DNA from: Mucilaginibacter sp. | GTDB taxonomy: Bacteria > Bacteroidota > Bacteroidia > Sphingobacteriales > Sphingobacteriaceae | Reading direction: 5' to 3' | Assembly: GCA_025352225.1 (NCBI GenBank) | Contig: JANXTT010000047.1 | Location: 1-39,982 of the forward strand | Length of the DNA: 39,982 bases | Shown: positions 7,126 to 17,243 of the stretch, one piece after another | Position numbering within the stretch: position 1 is the stretch's first letter | How the letters are laid out: each line of letters opens with the position of its first letter | The notes under the pieces: generated by a model | What the model saw: the letters and a program-made list of their open reading frames with translations, nothing else | Databases searched by the model: none | Told to the model about the DNA's origin: nothing | Program-made: the position numbers and the translations under genes

Positions 7126-9846
7126 ATGAAACATATTAAATTACTTGGAAGTGCCTTCTTCCTTTTAGGTACTATTACTTTACTTGGTTTTGTAAATCTT
7201 GATGATGATATCATTAAAAAAATTGCAGACCAATTAGGTAAATGGGCAAATGACAATCCACAGGAAAAAGTTTATCTGCACATGGACAAACCTTATTATG
7301 CCATTGGCGATGATATTTGGTTTAAAGCATATGTTACTATTGGCAGTAAACATCAGCTATCGGCACTAAGTACTATTGTTAATGTCGAATTGATCAACGA
7401 TAAAGACTCTATTGCAAAAACAATTAAACTACCCTTGTCCAGCGGGACAGCCTACGGCGATTTTAAACTTACCGACTCATTAAAAGAAGGCAATTATCGC
7501 GTTAGAGCCTATACTAACTGGATGCGCAATGCTGGAGAGGAATATTTTTTTGACAAAACTATTCAAATAGGCAATGCGATTAACAATGAACTGTTCACCA
7601 AAGTAAATTATACATATAGTACACAGAATGGCCAACAAAAGATTGATGCAGTTATTAATTATGCCGATATTAATGGTAAACCATATATCGGTAAAGAAGT
7701 AACATATGCCGTGCAGTTGGATCTTCGGTCTATAACTAAAGGTAAAGCCATTACTAATGACCAAGGTAACATAAACTTGAGCTTTATAAATAATGTGCCA
7801 ACGTTGTTTAAAAGCGGACAAATATCAACCACAATAAAAATAGCACCTAAACAAGCTATAACTAAAATATTGCCTGTAAAGGCGGCATCAAACAAAATTG
7901 ACGTGCAGTTTTTTCCGGAGGGAGGGACGTTAGTTGCAGGTATCAGAACCAAAGTTGCTTTTAAGGCTGTAGGTGCTGATGGATTAGGGGTTGAAATGAA
8001 AGGTGTTGTGTATAATGATCAGAACCAGGCAGTAGCCAAGATCACAACTCAGCATTTGGGGATGGGTTATTTTATGCTGTTGCCTGAGGCAGGGAAAACG
8101 TATACAGCGAAAGTGACTTATCAGGATGGTACTGAAAAAAGTTTGGAACTTCCCAAAGTTACTGATAAGGGTTATGTATTAAATATTAATAACAGCGATC
8201 CAGATAATGTTTTAGTAAAGATATCTGCCAGTGAGGCAACATTTCATGAAAATCAAAATAGTGAGATAAATTTGGTTGCACAAGCAAGCGGTTTTATTTG
8301 TTATGCCTCTAAGAGTAAATTAAGCACATCAGTTTTTTCAGCCCGAATTCCAAGAAGTCGCTTTCCATCCGGGATTGTTCAGTTTACTATATTTTCGGGT
8401 TCAGGTGAGCCGTTAAACGAGCGCATCATATTTATTCAGAACAATGATTTGCTTAATCTATCATTAGCTTCCGATAAAACAGTATATGCACCCCGCGAAA
8501 AAGTAAAACTAAATGTGACAGCAAAAAATAGCGATGCCCAACCTGTAATTGGTAGTTTTTCTGTGGCCGTTATTGACGAAAGTAAAGTGCCGGTTGATGA
8601 AAATAATGAAAGTACCATAATCTCAAATATACTGTTGAGTAGTGATATAAAAGGGTATATTGAAAAACCGAATTACTATTTTAATACGGTTACCACGCAA
8701 ACCCAGGCCGACCTTGATGTTTTAATGCTAACCCAGGGCTATAGGCGCTTTGAATGGAAGCAAATTATAAATAATAATATTACTCCGTTTACATTCCAAC
8801 CCGAAAAGTCTTTAAACATATCGGGGCATTTAAAAACTTTATGGGGAAGTCCAGTTGCTAAGGGTAAGGTAACTTTATTTACTACATCAGGCGGGTTGTT
8901 TTTAATTGATACAGTTACAGATGATAAAGGCAATTTTACTTTTAAAAATTTAGTTTTTACGGATAGTGTAAGGTTTGTTATACAAGCCCGTACAGGAAAA
9001 AATCGCAAAAATGTTGAGATAGACCTGGATAATATACCTGCTCAATTGGTAACAAGGAATAAAAATTCGGCTGATATAGAAATAAATGTAAACAGTACAT
9101 TATCTTCATATCTTCAAAATAGCAAAAAGCAATATGATGATTTTGTGAAGTATGGTATAATTACAAAATCAACCATGTTACAAGTAGTAAACATAACAGA
9201 TAAAAGACTGCCATTAAAGCATTCTGATAATTTGAATGGAAGTGGATCTGCTGATCAGGTTATTAAAAGTACAGACCTTCAGAGTTGTTCAACACTGGAA
9301 AGTTGTTTACAAGGCCGGTTATTTGGTGTGATATTTAGAGGCGGCATACCTTATTCAACCCGTAGCATAAATACTCCAATGGGCTTGGTAGTTGATGGCA
9401 TTAATTTGGAGCCCGATTTTTTATCCAGTATAGAACCATCAGAGATAGAAAGTATAGAAGTTTTACGAACCATTGGTTACACAGCCATTTATGGTTCAAG
9501 GGGAAGTGGCGGTATGTTGGTAATAACAACAAAACGTGGGGAGCCAAACTACAGTTATAAGCGGTATTCGCCAGGTATAATTACTTATAATCCCATTGGC
9601 TATTATAGGGCAAGGCAGTTTTATTCTCCTCAATACGACGATATCAAAACTAACTCCCAAGTATTGGATTTACGAACTACTATATTTTGGAAACCATCCA
9701 TCGTTACGAATAATGAAGGAGTTGCCGCCGTGGAGTTTTTTAACGCCGATAGTGAGGGGACTTATAGAGCAGTAATAGAGGGTATTGATGGGAATGGTAA
9801 TATTGGCAGGCATATATATAGGTATACGGTAAAGAAACCCATTTAA
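7126..9846 (+). CDS. Surface MG2-domain protein with orphan TonB-receptor plug domain
   Basis: A 906-residue exported protein: hydrophobic signal at 1-22, then a macroglobulin-type (MG2) beta-sandwich starting near residue 45 (QEKVYLHMDKPYYAIGDDIW), further beta-sandwich repeats, a CNA-B/carboxypeptidase-like module near 563-640 (NISGHLKTLWGSPVAKGKV), and a TonB-dependent-receptor plug at about 706-805 (VVDGINLEP, IESIEVLR, AIYGSRGSGGMLVITTKRG). No 22-strand barrel follows; the chain ends about 100 residues after the plug with another beta-sandwich (AVEFFNADSEGTYRAVIEG). The conserved LMLTQGYRRFEW element is typical of this Bacteroidota family, whose role is not established. It probably acts in the periplasm or at the outer membrane. 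It lies 42 bases after dcd with no clear promoter. Confidence 0.85.
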   Translation: MKHIKLLGSAFFLLGTITLLGFVNLDDDIIKKIADQLGKWANDNPQEKVYLHMDKPYYAIGDDIWFKAYVTIGSKHQLSALSTIVNVELINDKDSIAKTIKLPLSSGTAYGDFKLTDSLKEGNYRVRAYTNWMRNAGEEYFFDKTIQIGNAINNELFTKVNYTYSTQNGQQKIDAVINYADINGKPYIGKEVTYAVQLDLRSITKGKAITNDQGNINLSFINNVPTLFKSGQISTTIKIAPKQAITKILPVKAASNKIDVQFFPEGGTLVAGIRTKVAFKAVGADGLGVEMKGVVYNDQNQAVAKITTQHLGMGYFMLLPEAGKTYTAKVTYQDGTEKSLELPKVTDKGYVLNINNSDPDNVLVKISASEATFHENQNSEINLVAQASGFICYASKSKLSTSVFSARIPRSRFPSGIVQFTIFSGSGEPLNERIIFIQNNDLLNLSLASDKTVYAPREKVKLNVTAKNSDAQPVIGSFSVAVIDESKVPVDENNESTIISNILLSSDIKGYIEKPNYYFNTVTTQTQADLDVLMLTQGYRRFEWKQIINNNITPFTFQPEKSLNISGHLKTLWGSPVAKGKVTLFTTSGGLFLIDTVTDDKGNFTFKNLVFTDSVRFVIQARTGKNRKNVEIDLDNIPAQLVTRNKNSADIEINVNSTLSSYLQNSKKQYDDFVKYGIITKSTMLQVVNITDKRLPLKHSDNLNGSGSADQVIKSTDLQSCSTLESCLQGRLFGVIFRGGIPYSTRSINTPMGLVVDGINLEPDFLSSIEPSEIESIEVLRTIGYTAIYGSRGSGGMLVITTKRGEPNYSYKRYSPGIITYNPIGYYRARQFYSPQYDDIKTNSQVLDLRTTIFWKPSIVTNNEGVAAVEFFNADSEGTYRAVIEGIDGNGNIGRHIYRYTVKKPI

Positions 9847-9868
9847 TGAGTTTCTTTATTGTTACATA

Positions 9869-11797
9869 TTAGGAAGCCATTGTATTTGTAGTACGGTTAA
9901 CTGTAATGTTTTTCACCTGATTTATAATAGCTGCCGCGTCATAGCCACATTCGGCCCAAAGCTCGGGTTGTTCACCGTGTTCAACTATCTTATCAGGAAT
10001 GCCCAGGCGCACTACTTGCGCATGGTACCCGTTATCGCTCATAAATTCAATTATAGCACTGCCCATTCCACCTTGCAGGCAGCCATCTTCAACAGTAATT
10101 ATTTTATTGAATTTACTAAATACTTCATGCAAAATAATCGCATCTAAGGGTTTAACAAAACGCATATCATAATGCGCGGGATGGTAGCCATCGGCATTAA
10201 GTTCTGAGAAGGCCTTAACTACCTCATTGCCAATATGGCCTATTGAGAGGATGGCCACATCCTCACCATCACAAATTTTACGCCCTTTGCCAACGGATAT
10301 AGCCTTCATAGGGCGTTTCCAATCAACCATAACACCATTGCCCCGCGGATACCTGATAACGAATGGCCCCATGTTATCTTGCTGGGCGGTAAACATTAAA
10401 TTACGTAATTCCTCTTCGTTCATAGGTGAAGCAACAGTCATGTTTGGGATAGATCGCATATAAGCCAAATCATAAGCACCATGATGAGTTGCCCCATCTG
10501 CCCCCGCTAAACCTGCCCGGTCCAGGCAAAAAACCACATTCAGGTTTTGTATCGCCACATCATGAATTACCTGATCATAGGCACGTTGCATAAAGCTAGA
10601 GTAAATGTTGCAAAAAGGGATCATGCCTTGTGTTGCTAATCCCGCGGAAAAAGTAACAGCATGTTGTTCCGCAATGCCTACGTCAAAAGCTCTTTTTGGC
10701 ATTGCCTTCATCATTAGAGTTAAGGAGCACCCACTTGGCATGGCAGGGGTTATGCCTAATATTTTAGGGTTTTCTTCGGCCAGTTCAATAATGGTATGCC
10801 CAAAAACATCCTGATATTTGGGTGGTTGGGGTTTCTCGTAAACCGTCTTTTTTATTTCCCCGGTTATCTTGTCAAATAGCCCGGGCGAATGCCATTTGGT
10901 TTGGTCTTTTTCTGCCAGCGCGTAACCCTTACCTTTTACTGTTACACAATGCAGTAATTTAGGCCCGGGAATATCGCGTAGGTCTTTCAATATTTTTACC
11001 AGATGCTCAACATCGTGGCCATCAATTGGCCCAAAATATCTAAATTGCAGCGCCTCAAAAAAATTACTCTTTTTTAATAAAGTACCTTTAATGCTTTTTT
11101 CAATCTTTTTGGCAATCTTAAAAGCATCAGGGCCTATTGATGATATCTTAGTTAATATATTCGCAATCTCATCTCTAAAACGGTTGTAGTGTTTTGATGT
11201 GGAAAGGTCAGTAAGATATTCTTTTAATGCCCCAACATTCGGATCGATAGACATGCAATTATCATTCAGGATAACCAACAGGTTTGAATTTTCAATTCCT
11301 GCATGGTTTAAAGCCTCAAATGCTAAACCTGCTGTCATGGAGCCATCGCCAATTACAGCAACATGCTGGCGGTCTGTTTCGCCTTTATAATGTGATGCTA
11401 CTGCCATCCCCAAAGCAGCTGATATAGATGTGGATGAATGCCCTACGCCAAAGGTGTCATACTCACTTTCTGCCCGTTTTGGAAAACCACTTATACCGCC
11501 GTGAACCCGGTTAGTATCAAAAACATCGCGCCGTCCGGTTAATATTTTATGCCCGTACGCCTGATGCCCCACGTCCCATACCAATTGGTCATAGGGGGTA
11601 TTAAGCACATAATGCAAGGCAACAGTTAACTCCACAACCCCTAAACTTGAAGCAAAATGCCCTCCGTTTACCGATACCACATCAATTATATACTGACGAA
11701 GCTCCTGGCTGAGTTGTTTAAGATCACCTTCTTTAAGTTGTTTTAAATCAGATGGATAATTTATTTTTTGAAGTAATGGCCCCGCGGTTACTTTCAT
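9869..11797 (-). CDS. dxs: 1-deoxy-D-xylulose-5-phosphate synthase
   Basis: Thiamine-diphosphate enzyme that condenses pyruvate and glyceraldehyde 3-phosphate, the first step of the MEP isoprenoid pathway. The 642-residue length is normal. Visible features are His48, DVGHQAYGHKILTGR (75-89), the ThDP/Mg motif GDGSMTAGLAFEALNHAG (150-167) with NDN at 178-180, and the catalytic Glu377 in VGIAEQHAVTFSAG. The start at 11797 (MKVTAGPLL) fits the family. It converges with the MG2/plug gene (22 bases between stops) and is divergent from scpA. A near-consensus -7 box TAACTTTA lies at 11817-11824 on the reverse strand. No other MEP gene is in the window. Confidence 0.97.
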   Translation of the reverse strand: MKVTAGPLLQKINYPSDLKQLKEGDLKQLSQELRQYIIDVVSVNGGHFASSLGVVELTVALHYVLNTPYDQLVWDVGHQAYGHKILTGRRDVFDTNRVHGGISGFPKRAESEYDTFGVGHSSTSISAALGMAVASHYKGETDRQHVAVIGDGSMTAGLAFEALNHAGIENSNLLVILNDNCMSIDPNVGALKEYLTDLSTSKHYNRFRDEIANILTKISSIGPDAFKIAKKIEKSIKGTLLKKSNFFEALQFRYFGPIDGHDVEHLVKILKDLRDIPGPKLLHCVTVKGKGYALAEKDQTKWHSPGLFDKITGEIKKTVYEKPQPPKYQDVFGHTIIELAEENPKILGITPAMPSGCSLTLMMKAMPKRAFDVGIAEQHAVTFSAGLATQGMIPFCNIYSSFMQRAYDQVIHDVAIQNLNVVFCLDRAGLAGADGATHHGAYDLAYMRSIPNMTVASPMNEEELRNLMFTAQQDNMGPFVIRYPRGNGVMVDWKRPMKAISVGKGRKICDGEDVAILSIGHIGNEVVKAFSELNADGYHPAHYDMRFVKPLDAIILHEVFSKFNKIITVEDGCLQGGMGSAIIEFMSDNGYHAQVVRLGIPDKIVEHGEQPELWAECGYDAAAIINQVKNITVNRTTNTMAS

Positions 11798-11917
11798 TAA
11801 TTTTTTATACAGTAAATAAAGTTACAAATTACGTTATTTTGTTGTTAAATTCAATGACAATAATGTCATTATATTGTTTCTATATCGTTCTAATAATCTT
11901 TTTTTCTGTAAAAAACC

Positions 11918-11925
11918 TATTTTTG
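11918..11925 (+). promoter_or_regulatory. Candidate -7 box of scpA
   Basis: TATTTTTG matches TAnnTTTG exactly and lies 12 bases before the scpA ATG, predicting a very short leader. The -33 region is T-rich but without a clear TTTG. Confidence 0.4.
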
Positions 11926-11937
11926 AACAGGTGAGCT

Positions 11938-12681
11938 ATGAGCGACGATAATTTTGAGATTAAACTACCGCAGTTTGAGGGCCCGTTTGATCTCCTTCTG
12001 TTTTTTATTGAGCGTGATGAACTCGACATTCATTCTATTTCTATAGCGCGTATTACAGATGATTTTCTGAATTATATGCAACAGATGAATAACCTTAACA
12101 TGGAACTTGCAAGTGAGTTTATTTATGTTGCGGCAACCCTAATGCGCATAAAAGCAAAGATGCTGTTACCCCGTTACGAAGTTGATGATGCAGGCAACGA
12201 AATAGATATTAAACAAGATCTCATTAGAAAACTAATAGCATATAAAAGGTTTAAATTGGTTTGTGAGGCATTAAAGCCTTTAGAGCACGAACGCTTAAAA
12301 CAAAAAAAACGCGGTAGTATACATGTTGATATGGATACAGTAGCCGAATTGGCCATTCCGGGCGAGGAGCTGGAAAGTTTTGATTTGTATAAACTAATGC
12401 TGGTTTACAACAGGGTTTTAAGTCGTTACCAAAGCCGTAGTAAAATAGTAAAACATACAGTATTGCAATACCCTTATACTATTGAGCAACAAAAAAAAGT
12501 AATAACTGATTTGTTGAAAATTAATAAACAAATTGATTTTACAGGTTTAGCTAAAAAGTCTGACAATAAAGTGCATTTTGTTTATAATTTTTTAGCATTA
12601 CTGGAGCTGCTGCAACAAGAGCTGGCAGATATTCAGATAGGCTTAGGATACAATAATTTTAGGATTACTGCTAAAAATTAA
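11938..12681 (+). CDS. scpA: ScpA, kleisin of the SMC condensin complex
   Basis: Bridges the SMC ATPase heads together with ScpB in chromosome condensation and segregation. The 247-residue product starts with [20 protein letters not shown], the typical ScpA opening, followed by [20 protein letters not shown] and the helical segment ending in [11 protein letters not shown], all family signatures. The C-terminal winged-helix part is less conserved but the length fits. scpB is not adjacent, unlike in many Firmicutes. The glyA ATG follows 47 bases after the stop, behind its own -7 box. Confidence 0.94.
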   Translation: MSDDNFEIKLPQFEGPFDLLLFFIERDELDIHSISIARITDDFLNYMQQMNNLNMELASEFIYVAATLMRIKAKMLLPRYEVDDAGNEIDIKQDLIRKLIAYKRFKLVCEALKPLEHERLKQKKRGSIHVDMDTVAELAIPGEELESFDLYKLMLVYNRVLSRYQSRSKIVKHTVLQYPYTIEQQKKVITDLLKINKQIDFTGLAKKSDNKVHFVYNFLALLELLQQELADIQIGLGYNNFRITAKN

Positions 12682-12702
12682 TCGTGCCAAATAAAATTTG
12701 GC

Positions 12703-12710
12703 TAACTTTG
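12703..12710 (+). promoter_or_regulatory. -7 box of glyA
   Basis: TAACTTTG matches the Bacteroidota -7 consensus exactly and lies 18 bases before the ATG at 12729. It falls inside the longer GTG-started frame (12684), which argues that the longer frame is not the real N-terminus. No good -33 box is visible. Confidence 0.5.
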
Positions 12711-12728
12711 CGACCTTTAATTAATATA

Positions 12729-14000
12729 ATGAAAAGAGACAAACTAATATTTAATTTACTTGAAGAAGAGCTTCAGCGTCAGGAAGATGGCCTGGAACTT
12801 ATTGCATCGGAAAACTTTGTTAGCAAGCAAGTATTAGAAGCAGCAGGTTCTGTTGCAACCAATAAATATGCTGAAGGATTACCCGGTAAACGCTATTATG
12901 GCGGCTGCGAAATAGTTGATGAAATAGAAACCATAGCTATTGAACGTGCAAAACAATTGTTTAATGCAGAGTGGGCCAACGTTCAACCGCATTCGGGGGC
13001 TCAGGCTAACGCGGCTGTTTTTTTAGCTTGTTTGCAACCTGGCGATCATATTTTAGGTTTTGATCTTTCGCATGGGGGGCACCTTTCGCATGGCTCGGCT
13101 GTAAATTTCTCAGGTAAGGTTTATAAACCGTTTTTTTACGGCGTTAAAAAAGATACAGGTTTAGTTGATTATGACCAGCTTAAAAAAATAGCGCTTAAAG
13201 AAAAACCGAAATTAATTATTTGCGGAGCTTCCGCGTACTCGCGCGACTGGGATTATGCATTCATCCGTAAGGTGGCCGACGAAGTTGGTGCCTTGGTTTT
13301 GGGAGATATTTCACACCCTGCTGGCTTAATAGCACGTGGTTTATTGACAGATCCGCTTCCGCATTGCCATATTGTTACTACAACTACCCATAAAACATTA
13401 CGCGGCCCGCGTGGAGGTTTAATATTATTAGGTAAAGATTTTGAGAACCCATGGGGTCATAAAACACCCAAAGGCGAAATAAGAATGATGTCGGCCCTAT
13501 TGGATATGGCTGTATTTCCAGGCATTCAGGGTGGCCCGCTTGAGCATATTATCGCTGCAAAAGCAATTGCCTTTGGAGAAGCATTAAGCGATGAGTATAT
13601 GAAATATATCCTGCAGGTTAAGAAAAACGCGGCGGCAATGGCCGATGCATTTATTAAGCTCGGATATGATATTGTTTCGGGCGGTACAGATAACCATTTG
13701 ATTTTGCTTGACTTACGTAATAAAAATATTACAGGTAAGGTTGCAGAAAACGCTTTGGTTAAAGCTGACATTACTGTAAATAAAAACATGGTGCCTTATG
13801 ACGATAAATCACCCTTTATTACCTCTGGTATAAGGGTAGGTACAGCGGCGGTTACTACACGTGGGTTAAAGGAAAAACAGATGGAAAAGATAGTAGAATT
13901 AATTGATGCCGTATTAAAAGATCCGGAAAGCGAACCGAACATCAAAAAAATTCGTAAGAGAGTAAATGAACTAGTGGAAAAGTTTCCGCTATATAAGTGA
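12729..14000 (+). CDS. glyA: Serine hydroxymethyltransferase
   Basis: PLP enzyme interconverting serine and glycine with tetrahydrofolate, the main source of one-carbon units. Family hallmarks: [19 protein letters not shown] near 23-41, [15 protein letters not shown] near 46-60, Asp193 and His196 in GDISHPAGL, and the PLP lysine Lys222 in [15 protein letters not shown] start it at the ATG at 12729 ([15 protein letters not shown], 423 residues), which matches the usual N-terminus; the frame extends 15 codons upstream to a GTG at 12684, but those codons cover the -7 box. The hybrid kinase gene starts 15 bases after the stop and may be co-transcribed. Confidence 0.97.
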   Translation: MKRDKLIFNLLEEELQRQEDGLELIASENFVSKQVLEAAGSVATNKYAEGLPGKRYYGGCEIVDEIETIAIERAKQLFNAEWANVQPHSGAQANAAVFLACLQPGDHILGFDLSHGGHLSHGSAVNFSGKVYKPFFYGVKKDTGLVDYDQLKKIALKEKPKLIICGASAYSRDWDYAFIRKVADEVGALVLGDISHPAGLIARGLLTDPLPHCHIVTTTTHKTLRGPRGGLILLGKDFENPWGHKTPKGEIRMMSALLDMAVFPGIQGGPLEHIIAAKAIAFGEALSDEYMKYILQVKKNAAAMADAFIKLGYDIVSGGTDNHLILLDLRNKNITGKVAENALVKADITVNKNMVPYDDKSPFITSGIRVGTAAVTTRGLKEKQMEKIVELIDAVLKDPESEPNIKKIRKRVNELVEKFPLYK

Positions 14001-14015
14001 ACTATTAAATAAACA

Positions 14016-16406
14016 ATGGTAACACAACGTGATCCTGTTCCTGAAAACGAGTTTGACCGCCTGGCAGCTCTTCAGTCCTATCAAATATTAGATACACTGC
14101 CCGAACAGGATTACGATGCCATAACACGGCTGGCTTCGTACATTTGCCAAACACCTACTGCCTTTATCTCTCTGATAGATGTAGACAGGCAATGGTTCAA
14201 ATCAAAAGTGGGTTTGCAAATTTCCGAAAATCCACGTAAAGATGGATTTTGCCAGTATACCATTATGAATGATAGTATACTGGAAATACCTGACACCTTT
14301 AAAGACGAACGCTTTATTGATAATGTAATGGTAACTGGCGATCCTAATATCAGGTTTTATGCTGGCGCCCCTCTTATTGATAGTGATGGCTTTCGATTAG
14401 GTTCATTATGTGTAATTGACCAAGTTCCACATACACTTACTTTTGAACAACGCGACGCCTTGCATACGCTATCCCGTGAGGTTATTTCGCATTTGGAATT
14501 ACGCAAGGAAAAGCGCAAGTTGGAAGAGAGTTTAAAATTACATAACGAGTTTTTTAACCTTTTCAACAATTCGCCGGAGATCCATTGTGTAATGGATAGA
14601 AACACCGTAATTAAACTAATAAACAAATCGGTTACTCCAATATTAGGGCATTCGCCCGAGGAAGCTGTAGGAAAGCCTATATTCTATTTTTTTGCAAAAG
14701 GTGATCGTGAAAACCTATTGAAGATAGTTGAGGATGGCTTGAGGACAAAGAAAAAATCTTTTGATCTTGAAACACGTATTGTTACCCTGAGTGGAGATAT
14801 TAAGTGGATCAGTTGGTCGGCAGTTTCAAAGGGCGAGAACTGGTATGCCAGCGGGCGCGATATTACTTATCAGAAACAAGTAGTTGCCGAATTAGAACAA
14901 CTATCATTAGTTGCCAGTAAGGTTAGTAATGGCGTAGTAATAAGCAACGCGGATAATGAGGTAGTATGGATTAATGACGCTTTTGAAAAAATAACAGGGT
15001 ATAACATTGCCGATGTAGCCAATAAACCGCTGGCCGAAATGTTAATGGGCGAACTAACAGACCAATCCATTATTCAGAAAGCGAGGGAACTTTCAAAAAG
15101 TAAAAAATCTTTTGAGGTAGATCTGCTAATTTACCGAAAAGATGGGCAACCGTTATGGATATCAATTATTAACTCAGTTATTTTAGATAGTAATGGCGAT
15201 GGTGATAAATACGTAGAGGTTATCATTGATATTACCGCTAAAAAGAAGACCGAGCTTGAACTTATTGCCGCCAAAGAAGAGGCATTACAATTAAGTAGGG
15301 CTAAGGATATGTTTATATCCGTAATGAGTCACGAAATACGTACGCCACTCAACGCTGTTATTGGTATTTCGCATTTGTTATTGGAAGACGATCATACCGA
15401 GGCACAAAAGGAACATTTAAAAATATTGGGTTTTTCTGCCGATAATTTAATGACGCTGATTAACGACGTGCTGGATTTTACGAAGGTAGAAACAGGTAAT
15501 ATTGAACTTGAAAAAATTAATGTTGATTTGCGCGACCTGATAAAAAGCGTGATTGACTCCATGCAGTTTAAGGCACGTGATAAAGGGATATATCTCCGTT
15601 CTGAAATTGATGAAGGGTTACCACAATATATTTTAGGCGATAAAACAAGATTATGTCAGATTTTACTCAACCTTGTTGGCAATGCGGTTAAATTTACTGA
15701 TATTGGAGGTATAACTATTGATTTAAAAGTTATTGAACAAACAAGTAGCGAAGTACGTATACGCTTTGAAGTTGGTGATACAGGTATTGGTATACCGGCT
15801 GATAAGATAAACTCAATATTTGAATCTTTTAAACAAGCTGATGCCAATACAACACGTTTGTATGGCGGTACAGGTTTAGGTTTAGCTATTACCAAACGTT
15901 TGGTTGAACTGCATGATTCCAGGATCAACGTTGATAGCGTTTATGGAAGTGGTTCTAAATTTTGGTTTACAATAACATTCAATAAAAGTAAAAATAGTGT
16001 GGAAACGCCAGCAAATGAAGTTAAAATTGGTTTAAAGTTGAATGTTTTGGTTGCGGAAGATAACCAGATAAACAGGCTGTTAATAGACAAGGTTTTAAAA
16101 AAATGGGACGTTGTTACCACTTTTGCTGAAAATGGCCTGATTGCCATTAGCAAACTCGAAAACAATAATAATTTTGACCTGATACTGATGGATATCCATA
16201 TGCCGGAAATGGGTGGTGTAGAGGCAACTAAAGTAATTCGTGCTAAAGAAGGGGCTTACTTTCAGCAAATTCCTATTATCGCGCTTACTGCCTCCGTTCT
16301 TGACGATCAGATGGATGTAATTAATGATGCCGGCATGAACGACTATGTTTTAAAGCCATTTGACCAAAAAATATTTTACGACAAGCTAAGTAAGTATTCT
16401 AAATAA
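14016..16406 (+). CDS. Hybrid histidine kinase, GAF-PAS-PAS-HisKA-HATPase-REC
   Basis: A 796-residue sensor kinase with no membrane segment, so probably cytoplasmic. Order: GAF domain about 20-165 (AFISLIDVDRQWFKSKVG, FYAGAPL), PAS about 172-290, PAS about 293-412, HisKA with phospho-acceptor His439 in SHEIRTPLN, HATPase_c with N-box Asn556, DTGIGIP (588-594) and GGTGLGL (618-624), and a receiver domain about 674-796 with acidic pair Glu681/Asp682, phospho-acceptor Asp726, Thr758 and Lys780. All catalytic residues are present. No separate response regulator or HPt gene is adjacent, so the output partner is unknown. The signal sensed by the GAF/PAS domains cannot be read from the sequence. It sits directly behind glyA. 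Confidence 0.94.
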   Translation: MVTQRDPVPENEFDRLAALQSYQILDTLPEQDYDAITRLASYICQTPTAFISLIDVDRQWFKSKVGLQISENPRKDGFCQYTIMNDSILEIPDTFKDERFIDNVMVTGDPNIRFYAGAPLIDSDGFRLGSLCVIDQVPHTLTFEQRDALHTLSREVISHLELRKEKRKLEESLKLHNEFFNLFNNSPEIHCVMDRNTVIKLINKSVTPILGHSPEEAVGKPIFYFFAKGDRENLLKIVEDGLRTKKKSFDLETRIVTLSGDIKWISWSAVSKGENWYASGRDITYQKQVVAELEQLSLVASKVSNGVVISNADNEVVWINDAFEKITGYNIADVANKPLAEMLMGELTDQSIIQKARELSKSKKSFEVDLLIYRKDGQPLWISIINSVILDSNGDGDKYVEVIIDITAKKKTELELIAAKEEALQLSRAKDMFISVMSHEIRTPLNAVIGISHLLLEDDHTEAQKEHLKILGFSADNLMTLINDVLDFTKVETGNIELEKINVDLRDLIKSVIDSMQFKARDKGIYLRSEIDEGLPQYILGDKTRLCQILLNLVGNAVKFTDIGGITIDLKVIEQTSSEVRIRFEVGDTGIGIPADKINSIFESFKQADANTTRLYGGTGLGLAITKRLVELHDSRINVDSVYGSGSKFWFTITFNKSKNSVETPANEVKIGLKLNVLVAEDNQINRLLIDKVLKKWDVVTTFAENGLIAISKLENNNNFDLILMDIHMPEMGGVEATKVIRAKEGAYFQQIPIIALTASVLDDQMDVINDAGMNDYVLKPFDQKIFYDKLSKYSK

Positions 16407-16432
16407 TATAAGCTTTCCGTTTTATTAAGCTA

Positions 16433-17131
16433 CTATTCCGCGTAAGCTATTGCGGCTATGCTTAACGTTAAACCGGGTATTTTAAGCAATTCCAATCCGC
16501 AGGCCTCTATTGTTGATCCTGTTGTGATGATATCATCAACCAGCAGTACATGTTTATTGATAAATAACTCAGGGTTTTGTATTTTAAAAACATCCTTCAT
16601 ATTCTCGTACCTCGAAAACCTAGCTTTTAAGGTCTGAGATTCTGTATGTTTAATTCTGATCAGATTTTCAGAATCTACCGGGATATTTAACTTATCTGAT
16701 AACCCCTCCGCAAACCGCGTGCTTTGGTTATAACCCCGCTCTTTTAGTTTTTTGGGATGTAACGGTACAGGCAATATAAAATCAATAGTTTGATAACTGT
16801 GATGGCCTGCTAGTTGACCACCGGCAATTTGCCCCAGTTTATTTCCAATTTGCGGCATGTTGCGGTATTTAAATTGATGCATCATTTGCTGCACTTTCCC
16901 TCCTTTGGTAAAGTAGAGCATTACATAAATCTGGTTAAAATTAATACGTCCCCAAAGTTGCCTTGCCACTACGTTATCCGGCTGGTTATGAAAGTTTGTA
17001 AAAGGTAAATCGTAAGTGCAGCCCGTGCAAATTAATGCCTCATTACCTACAAGGCTGTTACCACAAGCCTGGCAAAGTTCGGGAAAGATTAAAGCGACAA
17101 AGTCGTGCAAGTAAGAACCCGCCATTTTCAT
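16433..17131 (-). CDS. ComF-family phosphoribosyltransferase-like protein
   Basis: 232 residues with an N-terminal four-cysteine zinc-ribbon-like site (Cys20, Cys23, Cys35, Cys38) and a C-terminal type I phosphoribosyltransferase fold with the PRPP loop VLLVDDIITTGSTIEAC (195-211). The middle motif LPVPLHPKKLKERGYNQ is typical of ComF/GntX proteins. In naturally competent bacteria ComF acts in uptake of transforming DNA; in many others its role is unclear, so I do not claim competence here. A near-consensus -7 box TATTTTTA lies at 17136-17143 on this strand. It converges with the kinase gene (26 bases between stops). Confidence 0.9.
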   Translation of the reverse strand: MKMAGSYLHDFVALIFPELCQACGNSLVGNEALICTGCTYDLPFTNFHNQPDNVVARQLWGRINFNQIYVMLYFTKGGKVQQMMHQFKYRNMPQIGNKLGQIAGGQLAGHHSYQTIDFILPVPLHPKKLKERGYNQSTRFAEGLSDKLNIPVDSENLIRIKHTESQTLKARFSRYENMKDVFKIQNPELFINKHVLLVDDIITTGSTIEACGLELLKIPGLTLSIAAIAYAE

Positions 17132-17243
17132 TTAATAAAAATAGGTTATTAAGCTCAAATGCAGAAGTTTGATATGGATATTATCGGCTATCCGTTATTT
17201 GGCTTACCAGCTGTAGTTGGGGTAATATTAAAAGCCGCCATTA

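Noticed and set aside
16433..17131. Natural competence locus inferred from comF-like gene
   Set aside because: ComF-like proteins are widespread in non-competent bacteria and no other com gene is near.
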